64,000 nt of DNA from Trichomonas tenax. Taxonomy: Eukaryota; Parabasalia; Trichomonadida; Trichomonadidae. The stretch covers positions 1-64,000 of the forward strand of contig JALKBU010000128.1 in NCBI GenBank assembly GCA_023091735.1, read 5' to 3'. Shown here piece after piece: positions 51,636 through 61,939 of the stretch. Numbering within the stretch: the stretch's first letter is position 1; each line of letters begins with the position of its first letter. Below the pieces are notes generated by a model. It worked only from the letters and a program-made list of their open reading frames with translations. It made no database searches and was not told the DNA's origin. The position numbers were made by a program, and so were the translations under genes.

Positions 51636-53426
51636 ATGTTCGTTTTGCTTGGTTGGCTGACTTCATCACATTCCTTCAATCACAGTTGCATTCACAACAG
51701 GCTATCGAAGCTGCACCCGCCGAAACCAGTAGACATAGGTCAAATTAGAAAAGTGAATGATTATTATCAATGGAGTAATTTACGAGTTACCTATGATTTC
51801 GCGTACATCGACCAAGAAGTTAATGATCCTGGGTTCTGTAAGACTGTTGGCCAAGTAGTTACTTTGTTTGATGAAACTACTTACACATGTAAAGATGTAG
51901 ATATCGTCACGCAAGAGCATATCGATAACATTAAGATAACTCTTGAAAATCTGAGACAGTACCTTCATAATTTGTTTTATGTTTTACCATATGAAAATCT
52001 TCTAATCACTGTTCCTTCAAAGAGAAGGAGAGAAATCGTGCCTGATACAGACTTCTTTATAACGGTTCTTATCAATCCTTTCAATGATTCAAGTACAATT
52101 GCTGCTGCAGTGCCCACTGAATTTGATCGTAGATTTTATCGACCAGTGAATGGAATCGTTTACTTGAATCCAGCTGCAATGAAACAAGAGGCCTCCAACA
52201 TAAATGATGAAAATAATTATTATTTCATGATAGTAGCGCATGAAGTTACACATGCTTTAGGTTTTAATTCGGGTCTTTATCCTTACTTCCACCCTCATGA
52301 AGATCCAACCCCATATGAATCCATACTTTGTCAAATGTCAAGCTATGGATTTAAACGCACTTACTTAGTCACACCATTTGCACACGCTTTTGCTTCAAAG
52401 CGTTTTGGCGTCACAAGGTTTTATGGTGATTCCGACTCCTGTCCATCAGGCATCGAAATTGAAGACGGAGGAGCTACTGGAACTGCAGGTTCGCACTTAG
52501 AGGCAAGAGTGTATCAATCTGAATTTATGGTTGGAGTAGCCATCACTGAAGAAACATTCTTGCGAATAACTGATGCCACTCTTGCTCTCATGTTGGATTC
52601 CGGCAATTATAAGGTAGACTGGAAGTATGCACAACCTCTTGTTTGGGGTAATGAAGAGTCGATTAACGGAAAACCAATAGAAGGATTCGCATTGGATCCA
52701 CCACAGAAAGCCTTTCCATCAGGCTATTTCCCAATAATGCCTACAACTGATAAAACTCTATTCAACTTCAAAGGCACAGGCACCACCAATCCTGCTTCAT
52801 CGCGCGCTATTTGCATTAATTATCCGAATACATGTAATGCTATTAAAAAATTCATTGATCCTTTGGATACGGGATATATGGGGAAAAATGAAGTTTATGA
52901 TTTTCAAGTTATTAGGTCCCCAGACTCAGTTTGCCGCAACGGAACTGCAGTACTTCCTGGCACACCACAAAAGTGCTATGAATATAAATGCAGTGGATAT
53001 GATTCGTTCACAATGAGTGTCCAACAGAATGCCCCTGACATCAAATGTGATAAAACAACTATTGGCAAGAAACTCACATTTACTGAAGGCACGACATCAT
53101 TTTATTTAACGTGCCCCGATCCAGAGAGGTTCTGCAGAACAGTGAAACTTCATGAAATGGATGCATTCGTTTCGAATCCATTCGCTAAAGATACAAATCA
53201 ACTTGATGGACCATCCAATTCCACTGAGTCTTACGTGTGCTGTGATGCTGCCGCTGAATATGAAGATACACCTGCTAATACTAAAAAGAAGGGAGTTTCC
53301 TTCTTTAGTATAATCATTGCTGTCCTTGCAGTTATCTTAGTTCTTATTGTTATTTGTGCAATTGTATTCATTGTTTCTCGTGTAAGAGCTCGAAGATCAA
53401 GATTCACTTCATCATCGTCTTCTTAA
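51636..53426 (+). CDS. GP63/leishmanolysin-like surface metalloprotease
   Basis: 596 residues, peptidase family M8. A short hydrophobic N-terminus (MFVLLGWLTSSHSF) may be a signal. The zinc site is HEVTH at 202-206 (AHEVTHALGF) with the third His in GTAGSHLEAR at about 287, so all three ligands and the catalytic Glu are present. The propeptide-type Cys region, C-terminal Cys-rich part (CRNGTAVLPGTPQKCYEYKC, CDKTTIGKKL, CPDPERFC) and a final membrane helix (FFSIIIAVLAVILVLIVICA) with a basic/Ser tail RARRSRFTSSSSS are in place. GP63 proteases are an expanded trichomonad family that acts on host and self surface proteins. The stop TAA is part of TAAA, which in Trichomonas vaginalis often overlaps the poly(A) signal. 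The gene looks intact. Confidence 0.93.
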   Translation: MFVLLGWLTSSHSFNHSCIHNRLSKLHPPKPVDIGQIRKVNDYYQWSNLRVTYDFAYIDQEVNDPGFCKTVGQVVTLFDETTYTCKDVDIVTQEHIDNIKITLENLRQYLHNLFYVLPYENLLITVPSKRRREIVPDTDFFITVLINPFNDSSTIAAAVPTEFDRRFYRPVNGIVYLNPAAMKQEASNINDENNYYFMIVAHEVTHALGFNSGLYPYFHPHEDPTPYESILCQMSSYGFKRTYLVTPFAHAFASKRFGVTRFYGDSDSCPSGIEIEDGGATGTAGSHLEARVYQSEFMVGVAITEETFLRITDATLALMLDSGNYKVDWKYAQPLVWGNEESINGKPIEGFALDPPQKAFPSGYFPIMPTTDKTLFNFKGTGTTNPASSRAICINYPNTCNAIKKFIDPLDTGYMGKNEVYDFQVIRSPDSVCRNGTAVLPGTPQKCYEYKCSGYDSFTMSVQQNAPDIKCDKTTIGKKLTFTEGTTSFYLTCPDPERFCRTVKLHEMDAFVSNPFAKDTNQLDGPSNSTESYVCCDAAAEYEDTPANTKKKGVSFFSIIIAVLAVILVLIVICAIVFIVSRVRARRSRFTSSSSS

Positions 53427-54035
53427 ATAAGCTTGTTTTGCTGCTTTCTTTAGTGCTTTCACAAGTTTGAATAAAATCCTGCGCGTTTAGATGAATTGCA
53501 AATTATTTTGATGAAAAACAAAATACATTGGTGAATCATATATCATAATAAAAACATTTGATAAATAGCGTATCAAAATGAAAAACAAATGTTAAGCTAT
53601 TTGTTCATTTATATCACCCCATTATTTAACTAGATATTTCACTAATTCGAGAGATCTCCACTCAGTTGCAGTCCTTGAAAGGTCGAAAGATTGTCATTTT
53701 GTGACATGTAAATAATTATTTTTGACAAATAATAAAATCAAATTGAATTTTTCTTATAGCAATAATGGATATAATTTGCTAAAAACTATTTCACTATCAA
53801 GCGGTGATCATGGAGTACATAAAACACGTCATGAGACTGTTTAAATGTCGATTTTTAAGGCTTTGACATATAATTTTACATGTCAAAGCAATAGTTATTC
53901 GTCAAATAACGTGCTTGACTCAATAACGTGCCTCCTCACAAAATTATTTATAAGTTTTGAATATTCGATTTTTTGGTGTGGGCATTTCTAAAACTCGAAT
54001 TGCAAAAGACATCGAAAAGTGACAACAAAATTTAA
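53427..54035. other. Intergenic with motif copies
   Basis: Contains TGACATGTAAA near 53702 and TTTTACATGTCA near 53874, in opposite orientations, then CGAAAAGTGACA at 54013-54024 just before the BspA-like gene. No coding stretch. Confidence 0.45.
54015..54024 (+). promoter_or_regulatory. AAAAGTGACA motif upstream of the BspA-like gene
   Basis: Ends 11 bases before the ATG at 54036, the closest placement among the window's copies. Promoter function is inferred from recurrence near start codons. Confidence 0.4.
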
Positions 54036-57000
54036 ATGTTTAAATTTCTGTTTTTTTCGTCCTTTCTAAATCGGCCGCTTTTCCTGGACTCAGAGCCAAT
54101 AATCAACGGCAAAGAGCTGACGATTACAACGACGACTGATTTGGAGGACAAGCAAAGAATCAGTTATCTGATTGCTGCAAATGATATACAAACTCTCACG
54201 ATATCAGGTAACGAGATTACAAAGATAATTGCGTGTGAGTACTATTTACAAGTACTTTCCGTGCAATTTCTTGCAACCAATGTTCGATCTCTTCCAAAAA
54301 ATCTTTTTATGCATGGTTCAAGCATTCACACGGTAGCCCTTGGCCAAAATATATTATCTATCGGTGCAAATTGCTTCAGAGATTCAAGTTTAACAACCAT
54401 CAATCTTGATAACATAGAAAATATCTTCGACAACGCCTTTTACCAATGCTACAACTTAATATCTGTTAATTTAGCAAAGGTTTCCTCGGTGGGAGTCTCC
54501 GTTTTCGAAGGCTCTGCACTCGAGACGATAACAATCGGATCGACACTTTTTGAAATAGGAGCTTCTTTCGCTGCACGATGCAGCGCTCTTACTACAGTTG
54601 AATTAGGATCGAATGTGCAAGTACTAGGCAAATCTTCTTTTGAGCATTGCATTAAACTTAGAGGTTTCCCATTTGATACAATCACTACAATTGGAGAAGC
54701 CGCATTCCGAGGATCCGGTTTGATTACAATGACTCTTACAGACAAAATCACTACGATTGGAGACTACAGTTTCGCTCAGAGCATGCTCAGCAAGATCGTT
54801 TTTAACGAAGTTATCACTTCTTGCACGATCGGAAAATACGCTTTTTACAGATGCAGAGAACTGAGAATGGCGTCTGTCCCTAACAATTATGTTATATCGA
54901 GATACATGTTTTCTGGATGCATGAACTTGGAGAAGCTAATTATCAATGATACTGTTGTACCGCAAAGTTTTGCAAGGAGCTGTATTAACCTTAAATCCTT
55001 CACATCTCCGCAACTTACTTCAATAGACTCGTTTGCTTTCTATATGTGCGAGAAATTAGAAACTTTCGATTTATCAAAAGTCACACAGATCAACTCCTAT
55101 GCTTTCGCTTATTGTGAAAATTTAATTATACCACAATGGCCACCAAAACTTTTCATTGTCAATTATGCATTCGAATACTGCTTGAAACTCAATATTTCAG
55201 TTATTCCACAAACATACAACATCTACCATTCATGCTTCCTCGGATGTAAATCAATTGAATCTGTTCGAGTTGAATCATCTAACTTGGCGACCGGCGTTTT
55301 CCAAGGATGCATTGGACTCAAGAGGGCTGTTCTCACTAACATAACGACAATTCCTTCGCTCTGCTTCTGTAACTGCACATCTCTTGAATATATCGAGTTC
55401 ACAGGTGTTTACATTATTCTGAGCTCTGCTTTCATGTTCACAGGACCTATTAAATTTTTAGATTTAGACAACACTTATTCAGTTCAAGATCAAGCTTTTA
55501 GATTCTCAAAAATCAAATCTATAAAAATCAATTCCAGACCCGTCATGAGACATTCACCATTCCAAAACATGATTGAATTAGAGAAATTGATATTAGGACC
55601 GGGCTGGACATCTTTCTTACCCAAAGAATTTGCAAATTGTTCAAATCTCAAAGAAATTGAATTCATTAATAACACGAACTTGACAATTGTTGATGGTGTT
55701 ATGTATAGCAGTGACAAAACCATTCTTTACTACTACATAAAGACATCTTCATCATCATTCGTTATTCCATCTCATGTTATTTATGTTACAGCATATGCAT
55801 TCGTTAACGCAAGAAACTTGCGCAAAGTCAAGATCAACAATTTTGCAAGTTTGGCAGCTTATGCTTTCAGCACTTGCCAAGCTATTGAGGAGTTCGTTTA
55901 TGAAATAAAATCGGCGCCACAATATGATCCTATAAAAATGAGTGACTACAATTTCGAGAAAAGTTTCCCTGATTACTTATTTGCGGACTGCTACAACTTA
56001 AAATCCGTTTCAATCAAGTCAGAGTTGCTTGGAATTGGGCAATCATGCTTCGAGGACTGTTATAAACTCACTGCAATTTCATTCCCACATAGTTGCTCAT
56101 CTTTTGGCAAATACGTTTTTAGAAACTGCATTTCTCTCAACAACATTGACTTTTCTTCGATCTGCCACATCCCAGATTACTGTTTCTATGGATGCACTGC
56201 ATTAAGCTACATACAGATGTCTCCAACATTAACAACTATTGGTGACTCAGCTTTCATTCTCACTGCAATTACAGAAATAACTATACCCGACGAAACAATT
56301 TATGTCGGTTATAATGTGTTTAAGAAGACTAAATCCCTGAAGAAAGTCAAACTCGGCAATGGCATCACATACATCCCTGGCATTGATTCCAGCGGAAACA
56401 ATGTCAATTGGTTCCAAGATTCTTCGATCGAGACTCTTGTGATTCCAAATTCTATATTAGATGTTTCAACAGATGCTTTCGTTGGTGCTCCAAATATCAA
56501 CATCGAATTTGAGAGCGGAAGTCACCCAATCTTTGATGTTGATAATCATGCCCTCATTGATAAGCAGAGCGGCACATTGATTACCACATTTGGAACTCTT
56601 CCAAATAAGTACGTCGTTCCTGAATCAGTCATTATAATCGGCCCGAGATCAATCAACCCTTACATAGAATCAGTTTATGTTGACGAACAGAAAGTCTATG
56701 ATAGAACATTTGGATCTCCCATTATTAAGATTCCTTGGCATGTTAAATACGTCAACAACAACGCTTTCGCAAATAATCCATATTTGTACGCGATTTGCTA
56801 TGAAGGAGAATATATCCAAACTGGTTCCATTGTGGGATTGAAATTCTTGAAAGACTTTAAAGTAACTGACCAATATGCAAACCCGAGAATGTTTAATAAT
56901 GATGTCATTCTCACTCCTTGTGATGAAGACATCGATGAAGTCTTTGATCAAAAAAGTGTTGCTGTTAGAAAATTCACGAAATTAGAAACAACAGGAATTG

Positions 57001-57122
57001 TTTTAAGCAGCGTGTTTGGTATCCTGCTGTTGATTTCAATTGTCGTGTTCTCTGTTATTCTTTGCATATTATGTAAGAAGAAGAAAATAGAAGGAATTGC
57101 AGAACCAGTTCTAAATAGTTAG
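54036..57122 (+). CDS. BspA-like leucine-rich repeat surface protein
   Basis: 1028 residues. A short hydrophobic start (MFKFLFFSSFL) may act as a signal sequence. The body consists of some thirty LRR_5/TpLRR-type repeats, each around 22-23 residues with the form …IgxxAFxxCxxLxxIxLpxxv… (IGANCFRDSSLTTINLDNI, IGEAAFRGSGLITMTL, IGQSCFEDCYKLTAISFP, IGDSAFILTAITEITIPD). After the repeats come a single membrane helix (TGIVLSSVFGILLLISIVVF) near residues 985-1010 and a short basic tail CKKKKIEGIAEP. BspA-like proteins are the largest surface family of Trichomonas vaginalis and are implicated in adhesion. The stop codon is TAG. The frame is intact throughout. Confidence 0.92.
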   Translation: MFKFLFFSSFLNRPLFLDSEPIINGKELTITTTTDLEDKQRISYLIAANDIQTLTISGNEITKIIACEYYLQVLSVQFLATNVRSLPKNLFMHGSSIHTVALGQNILSIGANCFRDSSLTTINLDNIENIFDNAFYQCYNLISVNLAKVSSVGVSVFEGSALETITIGSTLFEIGASFAARCSALTTVELGSNVQVLGKSSFEHCIKLRGFPFDTITTIGEAAFRGSGLITMTLTDKITTIGDYSFAQSMLSKIVFNEVITSCTIGKYAFYRCRELRMASVPNNYVISRYMFSGCMNLEKLIINDTVVPQSFARSCINLKSFTSPQLTSIDSFAFYMCEKLETFDLSKVTQINSYAFAYCENLIIPQWPPKLFIVNYAFEYCLKLNISVIPQTYNIYHSCFLGCKSIESVRVESSNLATGVFQGCIGLKRAVLTNITTIPSLCFCNCTSLEYIEFTGVYIILSSAFMFTGPIKFLDLDNTYSVQDQAFRFSKIKSIKINSRPVMRHSPFQNMIELEKLILGPGWTSFLPKEFANCSNLKEIEFINNTNLTIVDGVMYSSDKTILYYYIKTSSSSFVIPSHVIYVTAYAFVNARNLRKVKINNFASLAAYAFSTCQAIEEFVYEIKSAPQYDPIKMSDYNFEKSFPDYLFADCYNLKSVSIKSELLGIGQSCFEDCYKLTAISFPHSCSSFGKYVFRNCISLNNIDFSSICHIPDYCFYGCTALSYIQMSPTLTTIGDSAFILTAITEITIPDETIYVGYNVFKKTKSLKKVKLGNGITYIPGIDSSGNNVNWFQDSSIETLVIPNSILDVSTDAFVGAPNINIEFESGSHPIFDVDNHALIDKQSGTLITTFGTLPNKYVVPESVIIIGPRSINPYIESVYVDEQKVYDRTFGSPIIKIPWHVKYVNNNAFANNPYLYAICYEGEYIQTGSIVGLKFLKDFKVTDQYANPRMFNNDVILTPCDEDIDEVFDQKSVAVRKFTKLETTGIVLSSVFGILLLISIVVFSVILCILCKKKKIEGIAEPVLNS

Positions 57123-58993
57123 TTTGTTTATTATATCGCTATTGTTTTACATGTATATATATTAAATGTTTGTTATTTATCATTTTTAAATTTTAATTTT
57201 TTAATTGCTAAAAAAAGGAATACATATAATGAAAAAACAATCACCCTTGAACTCGGCTTTGTTGATGCTTAAAGATAAAAAACAGTTTATCGGTATTTTT
57301 TATTGAAGTTTCATTATATATTATTTCCAAAATGAATGAGTTTCATTTGTTACATTGGATATATATATAAATAGTTTTTATGGTTTAAAGTTCGATGTAG
57401 CATATGATTGTCAATTTGAATTTCAAAAACAAGCTAAATCTCATTGGAACCACGTGAAAACTCTTAAGATATAGGTTTCAAGTGGTGTTTTCATATTAGA
57501 TTTCATCCAAACAGTCAGTGGTGTGATTGTTTTTACACAATTTGGATTATAACGAAAAGAAGAGTGGAAACTCGTAGAACAGATGATAGAGATCCATATT
57601 TTATCATTTATTTTGTACGGTTTCGAATGCTTATCGCAATTTTATCTATTCTATATAAACTAAATTATCCAACTAAACTTGCTAAATTACTCATAATTGG
57701 ATATGGATAACAATGGGAAAGAAAATAACATCCATTAATCGAGGAATTTTCGAGAAAAAGTGATTTTAAATTTGTCAATTTAAATCGACTTTATCTCTTG
57801 ATGTAGCGACTTTTACTTCTTAACTTAAACGTATCATGAACCTACCTTTTCGTTTTCTATCTAATTATTATAATTATTTCGCATTTACTTCGTTTTTTGT
57901 AATTTCATATCATAACATTTCGACGAATTTTAGACATTTCTTATGCTCATCCGTACATCTTAGCATCTCCTTTAACAAAAGACCACAGCCGGAAGGTCAG
58001 AGCATGCTGTCGGTGACGACCTCATCTTGATCTCCACCAACCATAAAATGAGGAGTTGTCCTTTGTGGCTTTTTCTATATACTATACACACATTTCCTAT
58101 ATCATTCTTATCATTAAATCGCAGAACTAAATTTTAACGGATTTTGTGTGATACTACACGACAAAAAATGTATTTACATGTCATATTTTACATTTACCAA
58201 AAATATCTTGCTCAAACAAAGCCAAGCTCAAGCTGAAAACTATGGTAGCTAGCAGATAATCCCATTGAATATAGTGGAAGTTATATTAACTTGAAGACTT
58301 TAAAGTGTGATTATAATTTAAAACCAAACATGACGATATACTAGTTTAACATAATAGTGACTGTAATACCCTTTGATAAGTTGTAGCATATTGATGGACG
58401 TTCAGTTTAGTGCTGGTAACGTCGTAAAATTGTGGTATGAATTTTTCTGAAATTTAGTAATGTGATCATAACAATCAAATGGGAGGAAGATGTACGTGAA
58501 TGAATCAATGTCTTATTTTTTAATCTTCATAATATCTCTTATGAACTTTTCCATTTTCTTCAATTTCGTATAAATTCCCTGATTTTTATCGTTCCTACGT
58601 TTGCATGATCTACTTGAATCATTGCTATAAGATTTGAAATGATTTCTTGAAATATCAATATTTTCATTTCCATTTATGACATCAAATGCATTTCATCCCA
58701 TACAACCACTATCGCATGGGTGAGTTATAGAAGTTGGTCATCCAATTCACTCAGAGCACGCTTTCTACTAAAATGAGGTCCTTAACGTACGGAAATTTAA
58801 AAAAAAGCCGGTTGTCTCTAGGAATAATTTTTTTTGACAAGATTTCAAGACATTATTGAAATTGAAAATAGTATTGATGTGGTGATGATTTTTAAATTGA
58901 TAATACAATTGCTTTTGATTATCCTAAACAAGTTTATAATGTTTTTTATGTACAATAGAGTGTTTATTTAAACAAATCATGATAAAAATTAAA
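57123..58993. other. Intergenic, with a GC-richer island near 57940-58080
   Basis: No gene is supported. The stretch around 57960-58080 (CCACAGCCGGAAGGTCAGAG, GGTGACGACCTC) is GC-richer than its surroundings, and ATGAGGAGTTGTCC follows. It does not match a small nuclear RNA or tRNA that I can recognise, and short coding-like stretches (FNKRPQPEGQSM) are broken by stops. TTTACATGTCA occurs near 58166. Confidence 0.4.
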
Positions 58994-59531
58994 TTAAATC
59001 TCAAAGATTTCTTCCCAGTTGGGAACAACAAATGTTGATGAAAGTATATCATCTATGTTGAAAATATTGTCCTTTTCCTCGCTTGAGAACTCGTTTTCAT
59101 GGAGAATTCCTTTTGGGTCGAATATCGCAACTCTGTCTGGCTGTATTTTCTCGTTGAACAATGTTATCGGTGCCGCCAGTGCTGCTGTCTTCTTCTGCGA
59201 CGAAGGCTTTCTCTGATAAGTTTTGAGTGATGGCGCTTTGCCTTTCGATACTAAAAGCGCATAGCGGTTCTTTATGTTGACTTCTGACCTATGTGGAAAG
59301 AAAACGACAATCTTTGACCCATTTCTTTCACTTTTTTTCAATCAGCATTTTATCTTCAATATAGCTCCAAGGTCCATTGGTTAAGTTAGGAGAGAGACAA
59401 TTGAGATATCTTTCTCTGCATTGCCTAGTTTTCTTCGTTCCCATCATGTTGGCGACTTTCTTCCAATTGTGTGTTCCCTAAATACCAACGAGCTCGACAA
59501 GCTTTACGTCCTCCTCCCTGGTGAACTTCTG
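58994..59531 (-). pseudogene. R2R3-type Myb domain protein pseudogene
   Basis: On the minus strand from 59531 the frame encodes the first Myb repeat (QKFTREEDVKLVELVGI, then TAG at 59478-59480, then GTHNWKKVANMMGTKKTRQC). The linker RERYLNCLSPNLTNGPWSY and the start of the second repeat (IEDKMLIEK) follow. A small deletion near 59318 (after KEMG) then shifts the frame into SKIVVFFPHRSEVNIKNRYALL, the recognition helix of repeat two, which continues to a stop at 58994. No in-frame start ATG is evident. Trichomonads have many R2R3 Myb factors that bind promoter elements; this copy is dead from one nonsense codon and one frameshift. Confidence 0.8.
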
Positions 59532-59608
59532 CTTGATTCATCAATGCTTGTATAATTAAAAATAGTTGAAAGGTGCATTTATTTCCACACTGAAAAGAAA
59601 ATCATTTT

Positions 59609-61138
59609 TTAAATGTTCAATTTTGTAAAGTTCTTCAATACTTTTTGTTCAAAGTCAGGACCCACAAAAACCTTATTTGTATTCCCTAGTTTTAAAGATC
59701 CATTTAACTTCATAGTTGTAGAATCAAGCAGCTTTAAAAGACTTTTCATGTTTTTTGTTGGATCAACTTTATTTGTTAATTTCATTTGGCAAAATATCCT
59801 CGTTGGTTTGTTATCACGTTCATCTCCGTAATAGAACGCAACCCTATAAACATCATGGCTAGATTCTGAATATGCATCTTGAATTACATAAAATGTATTT
59901 TCAATAGGTTTGTAACCATCTTTATAACTCACTCTTCCGTCATTGCCTAGTGTAAATGCCCTTGGATTTGTAAAGAAGAATTTAGATGTTGCAAAATTGC
60001 GAACATCCTTGATTGATTTGAATTTTGACGTTTTTTCTATCATTACAAAACGTGTGAACTCTTTGAATATAAATATAAACTTAGGAAGAGTTATTGGCAG
60101 TGTATTGACTCTTTCTTCAACGATTGGCTGTGGTTTTGGAATATTGTGTGAATTTGAATTTGTTTTATGAGTTAATGACATTGGAGCCGGAGATAACGAC
60201 TTTCCTGCTATAGGGCTTTGCTTTTCTGTTTGCTTTGGATGTATTTGTTGTGAATTTGTAATTCCTTCAAAGATTTGTTTCTTGATTTCTTCTAAATGAT
60301 AACAAAATGAGCTGAAATCATCATATATAACAATAGAAATCGGATAATTCATGTCAATTTCAGTCTCTCTTATAAAAGATTTATTATTTTGGATATATTC
60401 GCTATTTGTTTCTGCAGTGAGATCATTATCTTGATGCAATAGTTCTTGTTTCGTCAGCAAACTTTGAGATAATTTCTTAAGAGTTTTTCCATCAAAATTG
60501 TAAATTGTACAAGAAATTCTTTGTTCTTTTGGTCTTGGATCAGCATACCATGTTTCCTTAGTATTTACTTGGATTTGTTGTTCGACCATACGTTTGTTTT
60601 CCTGAGAATACAAAATTAATGCATTCATTGAAAGAGAATAAGAATAAAAGTCAATACTTGAAATATGAGTAGAATCTGCATTTTTTGAGGCCATTAAATC
60701 AATGCTGTTGCTAAAACTTTCACCATTTTTAAATTTCAAAATAAAATTGTTGTCTGGTAGCTTTAATAACGTGCAAAAATGTACCTTATAATTGTATAAT
60801 TGAGGTTTGTCGCTTAATTCTATGTTCAATATTTCGAGATCTTTGCAAATCAGAATTAACGTTTCAAAAAATGCAGATATAGGATTTTTGCCTTCGATTT
60901 TAGTGTTTACATGTTCTTCAATGAAATATAAATCCAATGGTTGCTTGTTTTGTTCGATTTGTACGAAAATATCATTTATTAGAAACAACTGAATGAAATT
61001 ATTGACATCCGATTGATCTAGCTCCGATAAAAACTTATAAAGAATCCTACTTACTCCTTCACAACGATACAACAGTCGAAGTACACATTCTAAAGGATAA
61101 GTCATAAAAAATGCCATCATGTTTTTTAATTTTTGCAT
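59609..61138 (-). CDS. Unidentified protein, possibly degenerate peptidase-C19-like
   Basis: 509 residues (MQKLKNMMAFFMTYPLECVL). No confident family. An early Pro-Leu-rich helical segment (VLRLLYRCEGVSRILYKFL, NPISAFFETLILICKDLEI) and later beta segments (YNYKVHFCTLLKLPDNNFIL, DMNYPISIVIYDDFSSFCYH, FYVIQDAYSES) have the general feel of trichomonad ubiquitin-hydrolase-like proteins. No catalytic Cys/His boxes are visible, so this is only a suggestion. The middle (about 275-340) is Pro/Ser/Gln-rich. It is divergent from the gene at 61940. The frame is long and intact, so it is probably real. Confidence 0.55.
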   Translation of the reverse strand: MQKLKNMMAFFMTYPLECVLRLLYRCEGVSRILYKFLSELDQSDVNNFIQLFLINDIFVQIEQNKQPLDLYFIEEHVNTKIEGKNPISAFFETLILICKDLEILNIELSDKPQLYNYKVHFCTLLKLPDNNFILKFKNGESFSNSIDLMASKNADSTHISSIDFYSYSLSMNALILYSQENKRMVEQQIQVNTKETWYADPRPKEQRISCTIYNFDGKTLKKLSQSLLTKQELLHQDNDLTAETNSEYIQNNKSFIRETEIDMNYPISIVIYDDFSSFCYHLEEIKKQIFEGITNSQQIHPKQTEKQSPIAGKSLSPAPMSLTHKTNSNSHNIPKPQPIVEERVNTLPITLPKFIFIFKEFTRFVMIEKTSKFKSIKDVRNFATSKFFFTNPRAFTLGNDGRVSYKDGYKPIENTFYVIQDAYSESSHDVYRVAFYYGDERDNKPTRIFCQMKLTNKVDPTKNMKSLLKLLDSTTMKLNGSLKLGNTNKVFVGPDFEQKVLKNFTKLNI

Positions 61139-61939
61139 TTATGTCTTCACTGTGTGATGTAATGATTAATTATCTTTAAAATTTTGGAAAATTTCGATTC
61201 TTTTGTTGATATTTTTTTGCTGAGTAATCAAAATTTGTTCTGTGTATAGCCTATGATATTCCTCATCTAAATAATCAAAAATTAGCCTGAAATGACGATC
61301 AAACAAATTATAAACAAAAAAATTGATTTTATGATGCCAACGTTATGATATAAGTTTTCCATTGTTATTCATTCATATTTTAACCAATAAAATATGCCTA
61401 CACCATGATTGACTATCGATTCTAACATTTTAAAGGATGATATTGGTTTTCTAGGTGTTCAAATAGTATTTCTATCTATTTGTAGTTGAAATGCACTATT
61501 TATGGCTCTTGATTACAGATTTTAAAGAAGGTAAATTTCATATTCCATTATAATCATGAATTTTGCAACTGTAATTCTGATGAAAATGATTAACATTTAA
61601 ATTTATGAATTCCTCATGTGAGAGTATGAAGAAGAACAAATTTTTGATGACGAATATTGAACAAATTTTCAAAGTAGAAAGTATAAGCATTCTATCACTA
61701 ATACATCAATATAATTTTCGAAATCAGAAATACAGGCAGCTGTAGAGCTTATTAAACAAGATTTTTTGGTTATTTTCAGATCAAAATAAGGCTAAAATGA
61801 CTTTGGAACATTACTGAAAATCTATGCATGACCATAGTTTGAAATCCGCAAACATGAAATTTAACAAAATTTTTTGTTGTTCATCATGAAGCATTCACAT
61901 TGTCAGTAACAAAAAAAGACTCAATAGACAAAAATTTTA
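61139..61939. other. Divergent intergenic region
   Basis: 800 bases between two divergently transcribed genes. It is AT-rich. No AAAAGTGACA copy is seen close to either start, unlike several other genes in the window. Confidence 0.4.

Noticed and set aside
58994..59341. A separate 115-residue gene for the C-terminal Myb part
   Set aside because: Its only possible start is a TTG, and the first Myb repeat is present just upstream in another frame, so it is part of one broken gene.
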